From: Phycisphaerae bacterium
Lineage (GTDB): Bacteria; Planctomycetota; Phycisphaerae; UBA1845
Direction of reading: 5' to 3'
Assembly: GCA_029260075.1 (NCBI GenBank)
Contig: JAJDDY010000014.1
Coordinates: forward strand, 1-42,626
Length of the DNA: 42,626 nt
The notes under the pieces are model-generated. The model was not told the origin of the DNA and did no database searches. It saw only the letters and a list, made by a program, of their open reading frames with translations. The position numbers and the translations under genes are program-made. Position 1 is the stretch's first letter; each line of letters opens with the position of its first letter. Shown piece by piece: positions 17,217 to 25,706 of the stretch.

Positions 17217-19244
17217 CTAGAATCCGTCGTTTGGAACAGCGCTGAAACCGATGCAAGCACCAACACAAGGCGGAAGAGGTTGGGGTGCCGGATCTTCCGT
17301 GAACGCCGCCGCGAGACCGGCGAAGTCGCGCAGATCAATATCGCGATCGTCATCAAAATCGAACGTGCCGATGCAATAGTCGGTTGATCCGCCTACGCCG
17401 GGACCGCTCACTGTCAGGCAATTCTTGAATCGCCAGTAGTCGACGAGGTCCACGTAGCAATTTCCATTCGTGTCACCGAGCGGACCTCCGACGGTGTTCG
17501 CTCGCGACCCCAGCGGAGTGAAGGCGCACTTGTCCAGTCGATTGGGTGCGCCGTCACCGTCGACGTCAGGGTCGCATTCATCGATCAGTTCGTTCAGGTC
17601 GAAATCGGGATCGCACTCGTCTGGATTGTCGTTGCCGTCGCAATCTGCACTTGTACCGGCGTCAATATCGCATCCGTCTGGTATCCCGGTAGAATTGCAA
17701 TCGCGCTGGCATTTATCGGGTACATCATTGCCATCGCAATCTTGAAACCCGCCCGTCGCCACGTCGTCTTCGTCGGGAATTCCATTGTCGTTGCAATCTC
17801 GAATTCCTATCCGCAGATAGTAGACATCCTGCTCTCCGTTGAATGTCGCGGCGTATGCTACGTTGACGCCCGAGTCGTCAGAGATCATGTCGTAGTAGCT
17901 GCCGAGTGAGCGATTCCGGAAGGGCCATCCGACGTGGCTGTCGAATACCGGGCTTACCGGGATGTTCTTGGACCATGTTTCGCCGGCGTCCGTCGAGAAT
18001 GCGTAGTACAGTTCAGATAGATTTTCGACGCCGGTGTTACGCGTGTCGTTCCATATAGCGTCAATGCGACCGTTCGGTGCCACCGACATCGTCCCGAACC
18101 ATTGCCACGCATCGTTGTCGGTTGGGTCGTCATTCACACGAACAGGATCGCTCCAGGTCTCACCGCCATCGGTGCTGCGCGCGAACCTGACGTCAAGTGG
18201 ACTCTGCAGCGTCGATTCACGCACCGATCCCAGGACGTAGACGCTTCCTCGTGTGGCTGTGTGTGAATGATCTGTCGCGATCCACGGCATGCCGAGTGGC
18301 CCGTGCTGGTTTGGGCCGCCCCCCCCAGGTTCGCCAAGACCAACGGATGTGCTGTCGCCGATCGTCGGCGAAGCGTTGGGATCCTGTGCGTTGCTACTCC
18401 AGGCTACTTCAAAGCCGCTAAAGAAGCCCCATGATGAGAAGTGGCCGACTACATAAACTCGGCCTGCAGGCCCCACCGACATTGTGCCGGAGCGAAACCA
18501 GGAGACGATGGGTGAGGAATTCGTGACTCCTCCGTCTGTAGACCGCACGAAGGCGCCGGAACAGCACGAGGCGCGTGGGCGCCACAAGGTGTAGATATTA
18601 CCTGCGCCAATACCGTCTGTGCGATCGATGACCATCCAGGGTAAAGTAAAGATATCCGTAGCCATATCGATCGGAGGATTCCAGCTCATTCCTCCGTCGA
18701 ACGAACGAAAGATTTGCGACGTTCGCCCGTCTACACTCAAATAGTAGAAGATGCCGTTCGCGTCGGAATCCACTACGGAGTTGTGATGATACACATCGGA
18801 TGTCAACGAGCCCGGTAGCGTCCACATTCTTCCGCCATCGTGGCTGTAGGCGACGCCGGCCCGAGCCTGATCTAGGGACACGGTATCGAACTGGCGCCAG
18901 CCGATGACAATTCGGCTGGGGTCGCGGGGATCGATGGCGATGGAGGGTTCGTTGTCCGCGTCACCCTGTATGTTATTGCCGAACTGGTCGACGTTGACCT
19001 GGACGCTTTCGAAAGCACCAAGTGTCCAAGATCCGGAATGGGAGGTCGCGCCTGCGGGCGGTGTCGAAGACCGCGGCATCCAAGGATCGCCCGGCGATTC
19101 GTGGTAAGTGGCTTGGACGGTTGCCTTGGTGTCAGCGGGTTGACCGGCCGCAGTCGTCTCCGGTGGTCCGCCGTGGCCGAGTCGACTGCCAACGAGAACA
19201 CACGGCACCAGCCATACCAGTCTCCCCATACCGTGTTTGCTCAT
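17217..19244 (-). CDS. Secreted BNR/sialidase-fold protein with DCN-type repeats and dockerin-like C-terminus
   Basis: 675 residues. Start ATG 19244 was chosen because it has an AAAAGG site and opens a signal peptide (MGRLVWLVPCVLVGS); the frame stays open further upstream but would run through the repeat at 19360-19470. Residues about 90-475 form a BNR/Asp-box propeller with five S-x-D-(G/A)-G boxes (SHDGGRMW, SFDGGMSW, STDGGVTN, STDGGETW, STDAGETW). At least one (STDGGVTN) lacks the Trp. The arginine triad of true sialidases was not identified, so sialidase activity is not claimed. DCNxNGxPDxCD-type repeats (about 480-545) and a dockerin-type pair (GDTNGNCYVDLVDYWRF; FDFDDDRDIDLRDFAGL, about 588-655) follow. 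Probably surface-exposed. Confidence 0.85.
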   Translation of the reverse strand: MSKHGMGRLVWLVPCVLVGSRLGHGGPPETTAAGQPADTKATVQATYHESPGDPWMPRSSTPPAGATSHSGSWTLGAFESVQVNVDQFGNNIQGDADNEPSIAIDPRDPSRIVIGWRQFDTVSLDQARAGVAYSHDGGRMWTLPGSLTSDVYHHNSVVDSDANGIFYYLSVDGRTSQIFRSFDGGMSWNPPIDMATDIFTLPWMVIDRTDGIGAGNIYTLWRPRASCCSGAFVRSTDGGVTNSSPIVSWFRSGTMSVGPAGRVYVVGHFSSWGFFSGFEVAWSSNAQDPNASPTIGDSTSVGLGEPGGGGPNQHGPLGMPWIATDHSHTATRGSVYVLGSVRESTLQSPLDVRFARSTDGGETWSDPVRVNDDPTDNDAWQWFGTMSVAPNGRIDAIWNDTRNTGVENLSELYYAFSTDAGETWSKNIPVSPVFDSHVGWPFRNRSLGSYYDMISDDSGVNVAYAATFNGEQDVYYLRIGIRDCNDNGIPDEDDVATGGFQDCDGNDVPDKCQRDCNSTGIPDGCDIDAGTSADCDGNDNPDECDPDFDLNELIDECDPDVDGDGAPNRLDKCAFTPLGSRANTVGGPLGDTNGNCYVDLVDYWRFKNCLTVSGPGVGGSTDYCIGTFDFDDDRDIDLRDFAGLAAAFTEDPAPQPLPPCVGACIGFSAVPNDGF

Positions 19245-19564
19245 TCTGCCTTTTCCAGGAAGATAACGCTGCTTTAAATTCCCGTCCTTTTCAAGGAGGG
19301 GTAAGGGGAGGTTCTCCTTAGACTGAAGAACCCCCGTCGGTCTCCCCTTGTCAAGAGGGTGTCCAGAAGGGTCTTTCCGAGCCGCGCTCATAGGGAAGCG
19401 GTCCACTTGTGAGGCTGAAGACCGCTCCCTCACGGTCGCGGCTCGGTTCATAATGTTCCGTCTTGTACATGCTTCAAGGGGGCAAGAGGACAAATCAGCC
19501 TTATCAGAAACTACAGTAGATGGGGTTGTCGTGCTCATCGTCGTTCTCGTCCTTCCCGTCGCTC
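19245..19564. other. Intergenic region with repeat-derived hairpins
   Basis: Contains a purine/pyrimidine-rich stretch (about 19275-19360) with the partly inverted segments AAGGAGGGG and CCCCTTGTCAAG, and then long-hairpin copy 3 (19360-19470). It should also hold the promoter of the BNR-fold gene. No gene supported. Confidence 0.45.
19360..19470. repeat. Long-hairpin repeat family B, copy 3
   Basis: Arms 19379-19403 and 19420-19444 are inverted repeats at about 19 of 25 positions, with the family core GAGCCGCG ... AGCGGTC. Outer sequence AGAAGGGTCTTTCCG resembles copy 1. It lies upstream of the BNR-fold gene and downstream of the Cys-rich protein gene. Confidence 0.65.
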
Positions 19565-22500
19565 TTACGGGCATTGCTTTCCGGTCACAGGTTGTGCGAC
19601 GCCGTCCCAGCCGGGGGCGAATGCGCCGGCTCCGTTGAGCAGGTCGATAGCCCGCAATATGTCGATCGGTGTGGCCAATCCGCTGCGGTCGATATCCTCG
19701 CTTTGGTCTCCCCAAGGCGATTTCGAATCGCCCTTGATGAAATTGATCAGCGCAACGATGTCGCTCGTTCCGGAAATGTCATCGCCGTCCGCATTCCCCG
19801 GATGCGAAACGAAGCATCCGTTCAAATGTACGCCTGAGTCGGATATGTAGGTGATCGTCGTCTGCTCCCCCGGCGTGATCGGGCGGGCGAGTTTGATTCT
19901 GAAAACTCCCGAGCCATCACTTTGAATTCCCACAATCGCGTTGGTCTCTAGTTCCGGTGCATAGGGTGGATGGTTGGGGAGGTTGTCGGTCGTTTCGGAC
20001 ATGCTCCAGCAACTTGTGGCTGCGCTCGCCGGACCCTCAACAACAACCAAGTCGACACCTTGGAGCATGGCTGCGTTCTCGACCCCGTGCGGCTGTCTTG
20101 CGTCGACCACGCCGCTCGGAGGATCAAGCCAGATGATTTCGCCGAATGGGCAATCGGACAAGACCGTGGGACACGGCGACTCAACATCCATTCGATACAC
20201 TCCACGGCTTTCATTCGTACGTGCCGCGAGTTGGATGTAGTAGGTCTCACCCGGCACCAGATCGCCGGCACACACGTCTGAACCAGCGCCGCCGGCGCAT
20301 GTGGGACTGTCATCGCCGCACGCGATTTCTTGTAGCGTGGCGCATGTGGTTTCCGGTGTCGAAGGATCGCCGACGCGGTAAACCGCGATCAGGGAGTCAT
20401 CCGCCGGCGGCGTGCTGTTGCAGGTCTGTATTCGTGCGGACGTGTGCGTAGCCACAAACTCCAACCATAGGGTACCCAACCCTTGGCCACCAGGGTCGAG
20501 CGCGTGACACGAGAAACCGGGATCGCCTTCATCTTCTGTTGCATTGAGGTTGCTGACCGCAGTGCTGCTGTTGGCGTCAACGAGCAGGACGCCTCGTTCT
20601 CGTCGCGTGTCAAAGCAGGTGTCATTCAAGGGGCCGCCAAAGCACGACGACAGTTCCTGGGCCTGCCTCACACAAATTTCGTCCCAGTGAATGTCACAAC
20701 AGAACGCATCAACGTTGCGGCAAACGTCGGTACAGCAAAAGACATTCCCGCACCCCCGCTCCGGGCGCTCGAGCATGCAATCTCCGTCTCGGCGTAGGCA
20801 CGCACCAACCGGGCATTTTTGTCCGTTGAGGCCGCAGAACAAACCGCGACTGTAGAACCTGGGGTCGGTGACGGGTTCGAGGCTGAAGCACTCGCGTTCC
20901 GTAATATCCAAACACTCATCGAAGAACGTGCAGCAGGCGGATTGGCCACACGACTTGTTGCTGTCCGGTCCAAACTCCCCCGGACACACACCGCCAGGGC
21001 AGTCTGCTTGGCGCGTGCATGGCTGACCATGATTGATACCGCGCACACAGGTCGATTCGCATTGGACGCCTTCCTTCCACAGCGTCGGGAAGGGGCAGTT
21101 CATTTGAGGGACATCGCGACAGACCGAGTCGCCGAGGCATACGCCATCCGTGCAGTCGGACGCATCGTCGGGGCATTTGCAATACAACGGAAGCAGGCAA
21201 GCGAGCCCATCCGCCGGACCGCCGATGCATCTGCGATTGTCCGTAATTACCATGTCGCAGCAGGCACCGATCGGAGGGGGCGCTTCACAATAGATTGCGA
21301 TGTCGAAGGCTGAGATGCAAGCGTTCCCGATGTCTTGAGATTCCCACCGCACACCGTCATGCACCGAGATTGAGTCCTGTGTGGACCCGATTTGGGCTGG
21401 GATACACGTATTGATGGGGCCGACGACGCCACTGGTCGTCTTGAACACCATCCAATAGTCTTGCCCGGTCAACCGAATGGGCTCGGGGAAGTCCTTGCGA
21501 ACAACCTGAACGGAATCGCCAAACATAAACAAGAGTTGCACAGTTTCTTCGATAAGACCACCCCCAAGCGGGTCGCTATCCACAAGGGCCTCGTGCATCT
21601 GGGCCCAAAGGCCGCCGGAGCTATTGAACCGTTGGCCACGCACACGCACTTCATACGCCACCATCCTGCACACACCTCCGGGGACGCTGAGCCGGATGTC
21701 GTCGGCAAACACTGTCCCGCCGCCAGTCAGGAAGGGACGCCCAATTTGCTTGGAATTCAGATATCCCGGATATGACGCAGCGCAGTCGCCGCGAACAAAA
21801 ACTTCTACGTTGAACGTCGCGTGCGGGACACGTGGATAGCCGCCGAAGCTGGAAGCGCAAGGGAATGACGGAAAGTCAAACCCGTCCGCCGAGAACCCGA
21901 CCTGCGCCGGTCCCCCGATGACGATGCCGGCGTATTCGCGGCTGAACGTGACCGCGAGGTATAGCTGCGGAGGGATCCTGAAGGTTACTGCGGGCGGAAT
22001 CTCAACGACGACGGTGAAGTTCTGATTGCCTCCCGGATCGGGGACGCCCGTGGAGTCAAACGTTCCTGACATTTCGATCGTTTCCGAGAGGTCCATGATT
22101 GGCGTCGAGGTAAAGCTTGACCCCGGACAAACAGAGTACAGGGCGTACTCAACCTGGAACGGTTCGGTGAACGGTACGTCGGGTGAGCCGTTCTGCCTCA
22201 CGTTGCCCGAAACCTGGAACGTGAACTTGTCAAGGGTACACTTCGAAGCGCCGATCGTGATGATGTCGTCCGCGATGCGGACGTTGGCAGGCGGGCCAAA
22301 TATGGCTTCCCCTAATGGGGCGCTATAGATCAATGTCGAGGCGCCGGCCGCTGAGCCGGCTCCGTCTTTGCCGATGACGTGTCGGGTGAACTTACTGTTC
22401 GGCGAAACCGAGGTTAATCGATCCGCGAGATTGTCGGCGATCGTATCCGGCGTCACTGGCTGCTGCGGCTGAGGGCCATCACTTCCAACGGCCGGTTTGA

Positions 22501-22615
22501 CGGCGTCGGCGGTTCGGGGCGCCGGTGGTTCCGGACCGTCTTCGGTAGCTTGGGTGACGGTCGCGAGCGCAAAGCATGCGAAGACGGCGCACGTTACGAC
22601 TGGTCTGGTCGGCAT
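19565..22615 (-). CDS. Large secreted Cys-rich multidomain protein with dockerin-like C-terminus
   Basis: 1016 residues with signal peptide (MPTRPVVTCAVFACFALATVTQA). Residues about 70-290 form a beta-rich domain (ADDIITIGASKCTLDKFTFQVSG..., PQLYLAVTFSREYAG), apparently followed by a second similar one (about 290-440: VFADDIRLSVPGGVCRMVAYEVRV). A Cys-rich middle (about 445-640) has runs such as CCDMVITDNRRC, CCTFFDEC and FCCDIHWDEICV, the last resembling a planctomycete motif. Then come a beta-sandwich (about 650-800: LGTLWLEFVATHTSARIQTCNS, YYIQLAA) and a C-terminal dockerin-like pair (GNADGDDISGTSDIVALINFI; EDIDRSGLATPIDILRAIDLL). No enzymatic motif seen. ATG 22615 opens the signal peptide directly. 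Likely extracellular and structural or binding. Confidence 0.8.
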   Translation of the reverse strand: MPTRPVVTCAVFACFALATVTQATEDGPEPPAPRTADAVKPAVGSDGPQPQQPVTPDTIADNLADRLTSVSPNSKFTRHVIGKDGAGSAAGASTLIYSAPLGEAIFGPPANVRIADDIITIGASKCTLDKFTFQVSGNVRQNGSPDVPFTEPFQVEYALYSVCPGSSFTSTPIMDLSETIEMSGTFDSTGVPDPGGNQNFTVVVEIPPAVTFRIPPQLYLAVTFSREYAGIVIGGPAQVGFSADGFDFPSFPCASSFGGYPRVPHATFNVEVFVRGDCAASYPGYLNSKQIGRPFLTGGGTVFADDIRLSVPGGVCRMVAYEVRVRGQRFNSSGGLWAQMHEALVDSDPLGGGLIEETVQLLFMFGDSVQVVRKDFPEPIRLTGQDYWMVFKTTSGVVGPINTCIPAQIGSTQDSISVHDGVRWESQDIGNACISAFDIAIYCEAPPPIGACCDMVITDNRRCIGGPADGLACLLPLYCKCPDDASDCTDGVCLGDSVCRDVPQMNCPFPTLWKEGVQCESTCVRGINHGQPCTRQADCPGGVCPGEFGPDSNKSCGQSACCTFFDECLDITERECFSLEPVTDPRFYSRGLFCGLNGQKCPVGACLRRDGDCMLERPERGCGNVFCCTDVCRNVDAFCCDIHWDEICVRQAQELSSCFGGPLNDTCFDTRRERGVLLVDANSSTAVSNLNATEDEGDPGFSCHALDPGGQGLGTLWLEFVATHTSARIQTCNSTPPADDSLIAVYRVGDPSTPETTCATLQEIACGDDSPTCAGGAGSDVCAGDLVPGETYYIQLAARTNESRGVYRMDVESPCPTVLSDCPFGEIIWLDPPSGVVDARQPHGVENAAMLQGVDLVVVEGPASAATSCWSMSETTDNLPNHPPYAPELETNAIVGIQSDGSGVFRIKLARPITPGEQTTITYISDSGVHLNGCFVSHPGNADGDDISGTSDIVALINFIKGDSKSPWGDQSEDIDRSGLATPIDILRAIDLLNGAGAFAPGWDGVAQPVTGKQCP

Positions 22616-23055
22616 TGATGTGCTCCGTTTCCAGCGGCGATTCCGCGTGACGGTAGCCGTGCGGCGCCCCCGGCCTGACGATCGTAGGCCCTACCCGGGT
22701 GGAAATCCAACAATTCTTGGACGTTCACGCAGGTCCGGTTCTACCTGTCGAGCGCACCTCGGGTGCGGATCGTCGCCAAAAGTTTCGTTGATTACGACGC
22801 ATTGGTGCGAAAGGCTTCCGCGGATAGCCACCGCAAGACAGACCAGACGCTCCAAGATGACGGACGCACCACAGACCAGTATCGCTGCTCAATCTATTCG
22901 ACACCGCTGCGTCTCATCAGGCGGAAGAAAACTAGATTTCTTTTTGCGGGACGGTCGGGTGTCGCGTTAGTGGGAGTCTCACAAGGCACGTCTGTCTCAG
23001 CAGTGCCGGTCCATCGCATCTGAGTCTGAGTTGGTGTTCGAGAGAGGGGTGCTTC
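22616..23055. other. Intergenic region between the Cys-rich protein gene and the IS5 element
   Basis: No supported gene. The short open frames here lack ribosome sites and recognisable sequence. It should contain the promoter of the 19565-22615 gene. A repeat-B half copy begins at 23056. Confidence 0.4.
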
Positions 23056-23084
23056 GAACCGGGCCGTGACTGTCAGGGAGCGGT
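23056..23084. repeat. Half copy of long-hairpin repeat family B abutting the IS5 element
   Basis: These 29 bases match one arm of copy 3 (the reverse complement of its right arm region) at about 25 of 29 positions, ending AGGGAGCGGT. The match stops within a few bases of the probable IS5 end. The other arm is not found on the far side of the IS. Confidence 0.55.
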
Positions 23085-23108
23085 TAGTGCGTGTTCAAAA
23101 AGGGTAGT

Positions 23109-23893
23109 TTACGCATAGCTGAGTCGTCGGGTCATGAGGTTGATCATCGCGAGATAGATCATTGACTCGCTGGTTTCGGTCAGTTCTTCATAGTCCTTGC
23201 TGAGACGACGATACCTGCCCAGCCATCCGAATGTCCGTTCGACGACCCAACGGTGCGGAAGCACGTTGAAGCCTCTCACGTCGTCACATCGTCTGACGAT
23301 TTCCAATAGCCACCCGCCGCAGTTGCGAACCCAGTCAATCAACATGCCCGAATATCCGCCGTCAGCCCAGATCAATTGCAGACGTTCGCACTTTCCCTTG
23401 AGCTTGGTCAATACCATTTTCGCACCGTCGCGGTCCTGAATGTCGGCCGGGTGAACGACCACCGCCAGAATCAAGCCCAGCGTGTCTACGACAATATGAC
23501 GCTTGCGACCCTTGATCTTCTTGCCAGCATCGTAACCGCGAACCCCTTTTTTTCCGTGGTTTTCACGCTTTGACTGTCAATGACGGCTGCGCTCGGACTG
23601 GCTTCACGACCCTCAGCCACACGCAACTCGTCTCGAAGCAAATCATGGATGTCCCGCCAAAGACCTTCGCGGCGGAATCGACAGAGGTAGTGATACACGA
23701 TGTTCCACTTCGGAAAGTCATGAGCCAAAAGCCGCCATGCACAACCGCTGCGCAGCAAATACATGATCGCATTCAGCACCTCGCGCATCGACACCTCGCG
23801 CGGACGCCCGCCCGGTTTGGCCGGCGGAATCAAGTCCTCGATCAGCTTCCATTGCGCATCCGTCAAATCACTCGGGTAAGGCTTCCGTGCCAT
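23109..23893 (-). CDS. IS5-family transposase made by programmed -1 frameshift
   Basis: Two overlapping frames. The first starts at ATG 23893 (AGGAGG 10 bases upstream) with [15 protein letters not shown], the DUF4096-like N-terminus, and reaches [11 protein letters not shown]; without a shift it ends at 23486. The second frame carries [17 protein letters not shown]..., [30 protein letters not shown] and [23 protein letters not shown] to the TAA at 23109. The junction contains the heptamer A AAA AAG (complement of 23536-23542), a classic -1 slippery site; shifting there joins the frames exactly as family alignment demands, giving about 261 residues. The DDE acids lie in VIDSQS, ADGGYSG and VVERTFG. 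Because the slip site is canonical, I read this as programmed recoding of an intact gene, not a pseudogene. Confidence 0.88.
23536..23542 (-). promoter_or_regulatory. A AAA AAG slippery heptamer for -1 frameshifting
   Basis: Seven A's followed by four G's on the minus strand. In the zero frame the codons are gAA AAA AAG; a -1 slip moves reading to GGG GTT CGC GGT TAC, the conserved G-V-R-G-Y of the transposase. A downstream stimulatory stem-loop was not searched in detail. Confidence 0.75.
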
Positions 23894-23917
23894 GACTCGA
23901 TCCTCCTGATCAACACG

Positions 23918-24239
23918 ATTGGATTCCCAAGGACGTTCGGCTCCGCCGAACACCGCCTACGCCATCCAGACGTCACAATGGATGACCGCGACAGTCGAAT
24001 CGGAAGAGGACCCTGGTCGGTTTTCCGCAATCGCCACAAATTCCACGGTTCGCGCTTCATGCCCTCGATTTGCATATTTCAAGTATTGCTGGCGCGCGAC
24101 GTGCCAGTGAGTACGGCAGCGTCCTAGCGCGATGTGATATCGGCTTCGACGAACGAGTGTCGTCGACGTGCAGCCGAAGACTTGGCTGGGCGCTGTGTAT
24201 TCGCTGCCTTCATCGGTCGATGTGCCTAAGGAGTGCATC
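23918..24239. other. Intergenic region upstream of the multihaem cytochrome
   Basis: No supported gene. A minus-strand frame (stop near 23957) encodes a vaguely protein-like THWHVARQQYLKYANRGHE stretch but has no start or recognisable family, so it could be a decayed gene. TAAGGAG at 24227-24233 is the ribosome binding site of the cytochrome gene. Confidence 0.4.
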
Positions 24240-25562
24240 ATGAACGCAAGAAACTCGTTGGTTCGTTCGGTTACCTTCCTCGCGACGTCTGTTGGGTTAG
24301 TAGTTGGCAGTTTGAGCTTCATCGCCGGGTGTTCCTCCGTGCCGCCGGCGCCGGGGGACGGAGGCGACGGTACGAATGGCGGGCCTACATCAACCAAATT
24401 CGCCGGGGCAGATACTTGCATGCCGTGTCATTCGGGTATGCACGCGAATTGGCAGGCGACCCCCCATGCGACCGCGTTGGGCACGCTGGAGGCGATCGGC
24501 CAAGGGGAAAACGCTGCATGTCTCGGCTGTCACACGGTCGGGTTCAACGACGATGGGTTCGTGAGTCGCGCTGAAACACCTGCACTTGCGGGCGTGCAAT
24601 GCGAGAACTGCCACGGCGCTTCGGCCGACCATGCCGCGAACCCCGGCGATCTGGCGATTCGTCCATTTGTCGATCTCTCAGCTGCGCTCTGCGGCACATG
24701 CCACACGGATGCGCATCATCCGACGTTTGACGAGTGGCAGCATTCAAAACACGCGACGGCCCTGGAGGGGCTACGGTCCAACCCGTTCGCGCAGGACACT
24801 TGCCTAAAGTGCCACTCGCAGGACTATCGCCACGCTGTCGAAGAACAGGAGGGGGAATCCGGCGTCGTAGTGCCCACCCTTGCGACGGCCCAACTCTCCA
24901 TCGAATGCGCTACGTGCCATGCGCCGCACGGCGGCGTTGCTCAGGATCATCAATTGCGCCAGCCGATCGCTAGCCTTTGTGGGGAATGTCACACACAAGA
25001 AGAGGCCGAACTGGGTGATACGCCGCACCATCCACAGCTTGAGATGCTAACCGGAATCGGCGCATTTGACGCTGACGGAAGCGGCTTGGAACTGACCCAC
25101 GTCCATAGCGGGCTTGCCGCGTCCGGCGGCGCCGCGTGCGCGCAGTGTCACGTTGTCGGGCACGAGGTGGAGGAACCCAACGAGGGTAACCCCAACGTCA
25201 CGGGCCATACGTTCAACCCGTTCGACTCGGAGATTACAGCTGCTTCCCCGGAGCATCAGGCCGAGCAATACACCGGGTGCCGAGGCTGCCACACCGATTC
25301 TGTTGCGAACGAGCTACGGGTTACGTTGCAGACGGATCTTGCGGCGCGACTTGACGCACTGGCTCCGTTTTTTGACGTATCCAGCACTTCGTTTATTGAT
25401 GCTGATACCCTGAGCGCGGTGGACCAGGCGAGGCTCGCGACCGCGAAATTTGACTTCCAGTTCGTTGCTGCCGACGGCAGCAATGGGGTTCACAACCCGG
25501 CGCTCTCGCGCGGGGCGCTCGATGTGGCCGAGCAGATCGTCAACGATCTCACCGGCCAATAG
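24240..25562 (+). CDS. Nine-haem c-type cytochrome lipoprotein
   Basis: 440 residues. ATG 24240 sits 6 bases after TAAGGAG. The N-terminus ends in the lipobox IAGC with Cys31, so the mature protein is probably lipid-anchored outside the inner membrane. Nine CXXCH motifs are present: CMPCH (60-64), CLGCH, CENCH, CGTCH, CLKCH, CATCH, CGECH, CAQCH and CRGCH (about 347-351). Several extra His-rich spots (HATALG, HSKHATALEG, HQLRQP) may supply distal ligands. The layout is that of the cytochrome c554-like multihaem superfamily used for periplasmic or outer-surface electron transfer; no catalytic haem motif (CXXCK) is seen. The C-terminal 90 residues lack haem sites. No partner oxidoreductase or maturation gene is adjacent, so donor and acceptor are unknown. 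Confidence 0.9.
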   Translation: MNARNSLVRSVTFLATSVGLVVGSLSFIAGCSSVPPAPGDGGDGTNGGPTSTKFAGADTCMPCHSGMHANWQATPHATALGTLEAIGQGENAACLGCHTVGFNDDGFVSRAETPALAGVQCENCHGASADHAANPGDLAIRPFVDLSAALCGTCHTDAHHPTFDEWQHSKHATALEGLRSNPFAQDTCLKCHSQDYRHAVEEQEGESGVVVPTLATAQLSIECATCHAPHGGVAQDHQLRQPIASLCGECHTQEEAELGDTPHHPQLEMLTGIGAFDADGSGLELTHVHSGLAASGGAACAQCHVVGHEVEEPNEGNPNVTGHTFNPFDSEITAASPEHQAEQYTGCRGCHTDSVANELRVTLQTDLAARLDALAPFFDVSSTSFIDADTLSAVDQARLATAKFDFQFVAADGSNGVHNPALSRGALDVAEQIVNDLTGQ

Positions 25563-25629
25563 GTTACTCGCGATGGGGACTGTTGCGGGAGCGGTAGGCC
25601 GCCTGTCAGCTGGTCACGCGGAAAGCTTA

Positions 25630-25706
25630 GAGCGTTTTCAAGAGGCTTCGTTCGGAGCCGTACGCGTTAGGAAGCGGTCCGTGTTCGCGGAATCCGTCCT
25701 CGCTTG
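25630..25706. repeat. Long-hairpin repeat family B, copy 4
   Basis: GAGCGTTTTCAAGAGGCTTC at the left resembles the IS5 end and the other copies; GGAGCCG, TTAGGAAGCGG and an inverted CGCTTGCTAA follow. The right terminal part is missing or runs into the 3' end of the radical SAM gene. It lies between two convergent genes. Confidence 0.6.

Larger units (their letters stand above)
23087..23917 (-). mobile_element. IS5-family (IS427-like) insertion sequence, approximate limits
   Basis: Built around the frameshifted transposase 23109-23893. The left end GTGCGTGTTCAAAAAGGG (from 23087) has only a weak inverted counterpart on the right (CCTGATCAACACG, ending near 23917), sharing CGTGTT and AGG. Limits are therefore approximate, and no certain target duplication was found. 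Total size of about 830 bp fits the group. Confidence 0.65.

Noticed and set aside
19245-19715. N-terminal extension of the BNR-fold protein to 19715
   Set aside because: It would include a repeat element and place the signal peptide about 157 residues inside; ATG 19244 has a ribosome site directly before the signal sequence.
23056-23950. IS5 inserted inside a family-B hairpin copy
   Set aside because: Only one arm is present, on the left; nothing resembling the second arm is found right of the IS, so a simple insertion is not supported.
23957-24200. Minus-strand frame with THWHVARQQYLKYANRGHE as a gene
   Set aside because: No start codon with a ribosome site and no recognised family. It overlaps the upstream region of the cytochrome gene. 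At most a decayed fragment.
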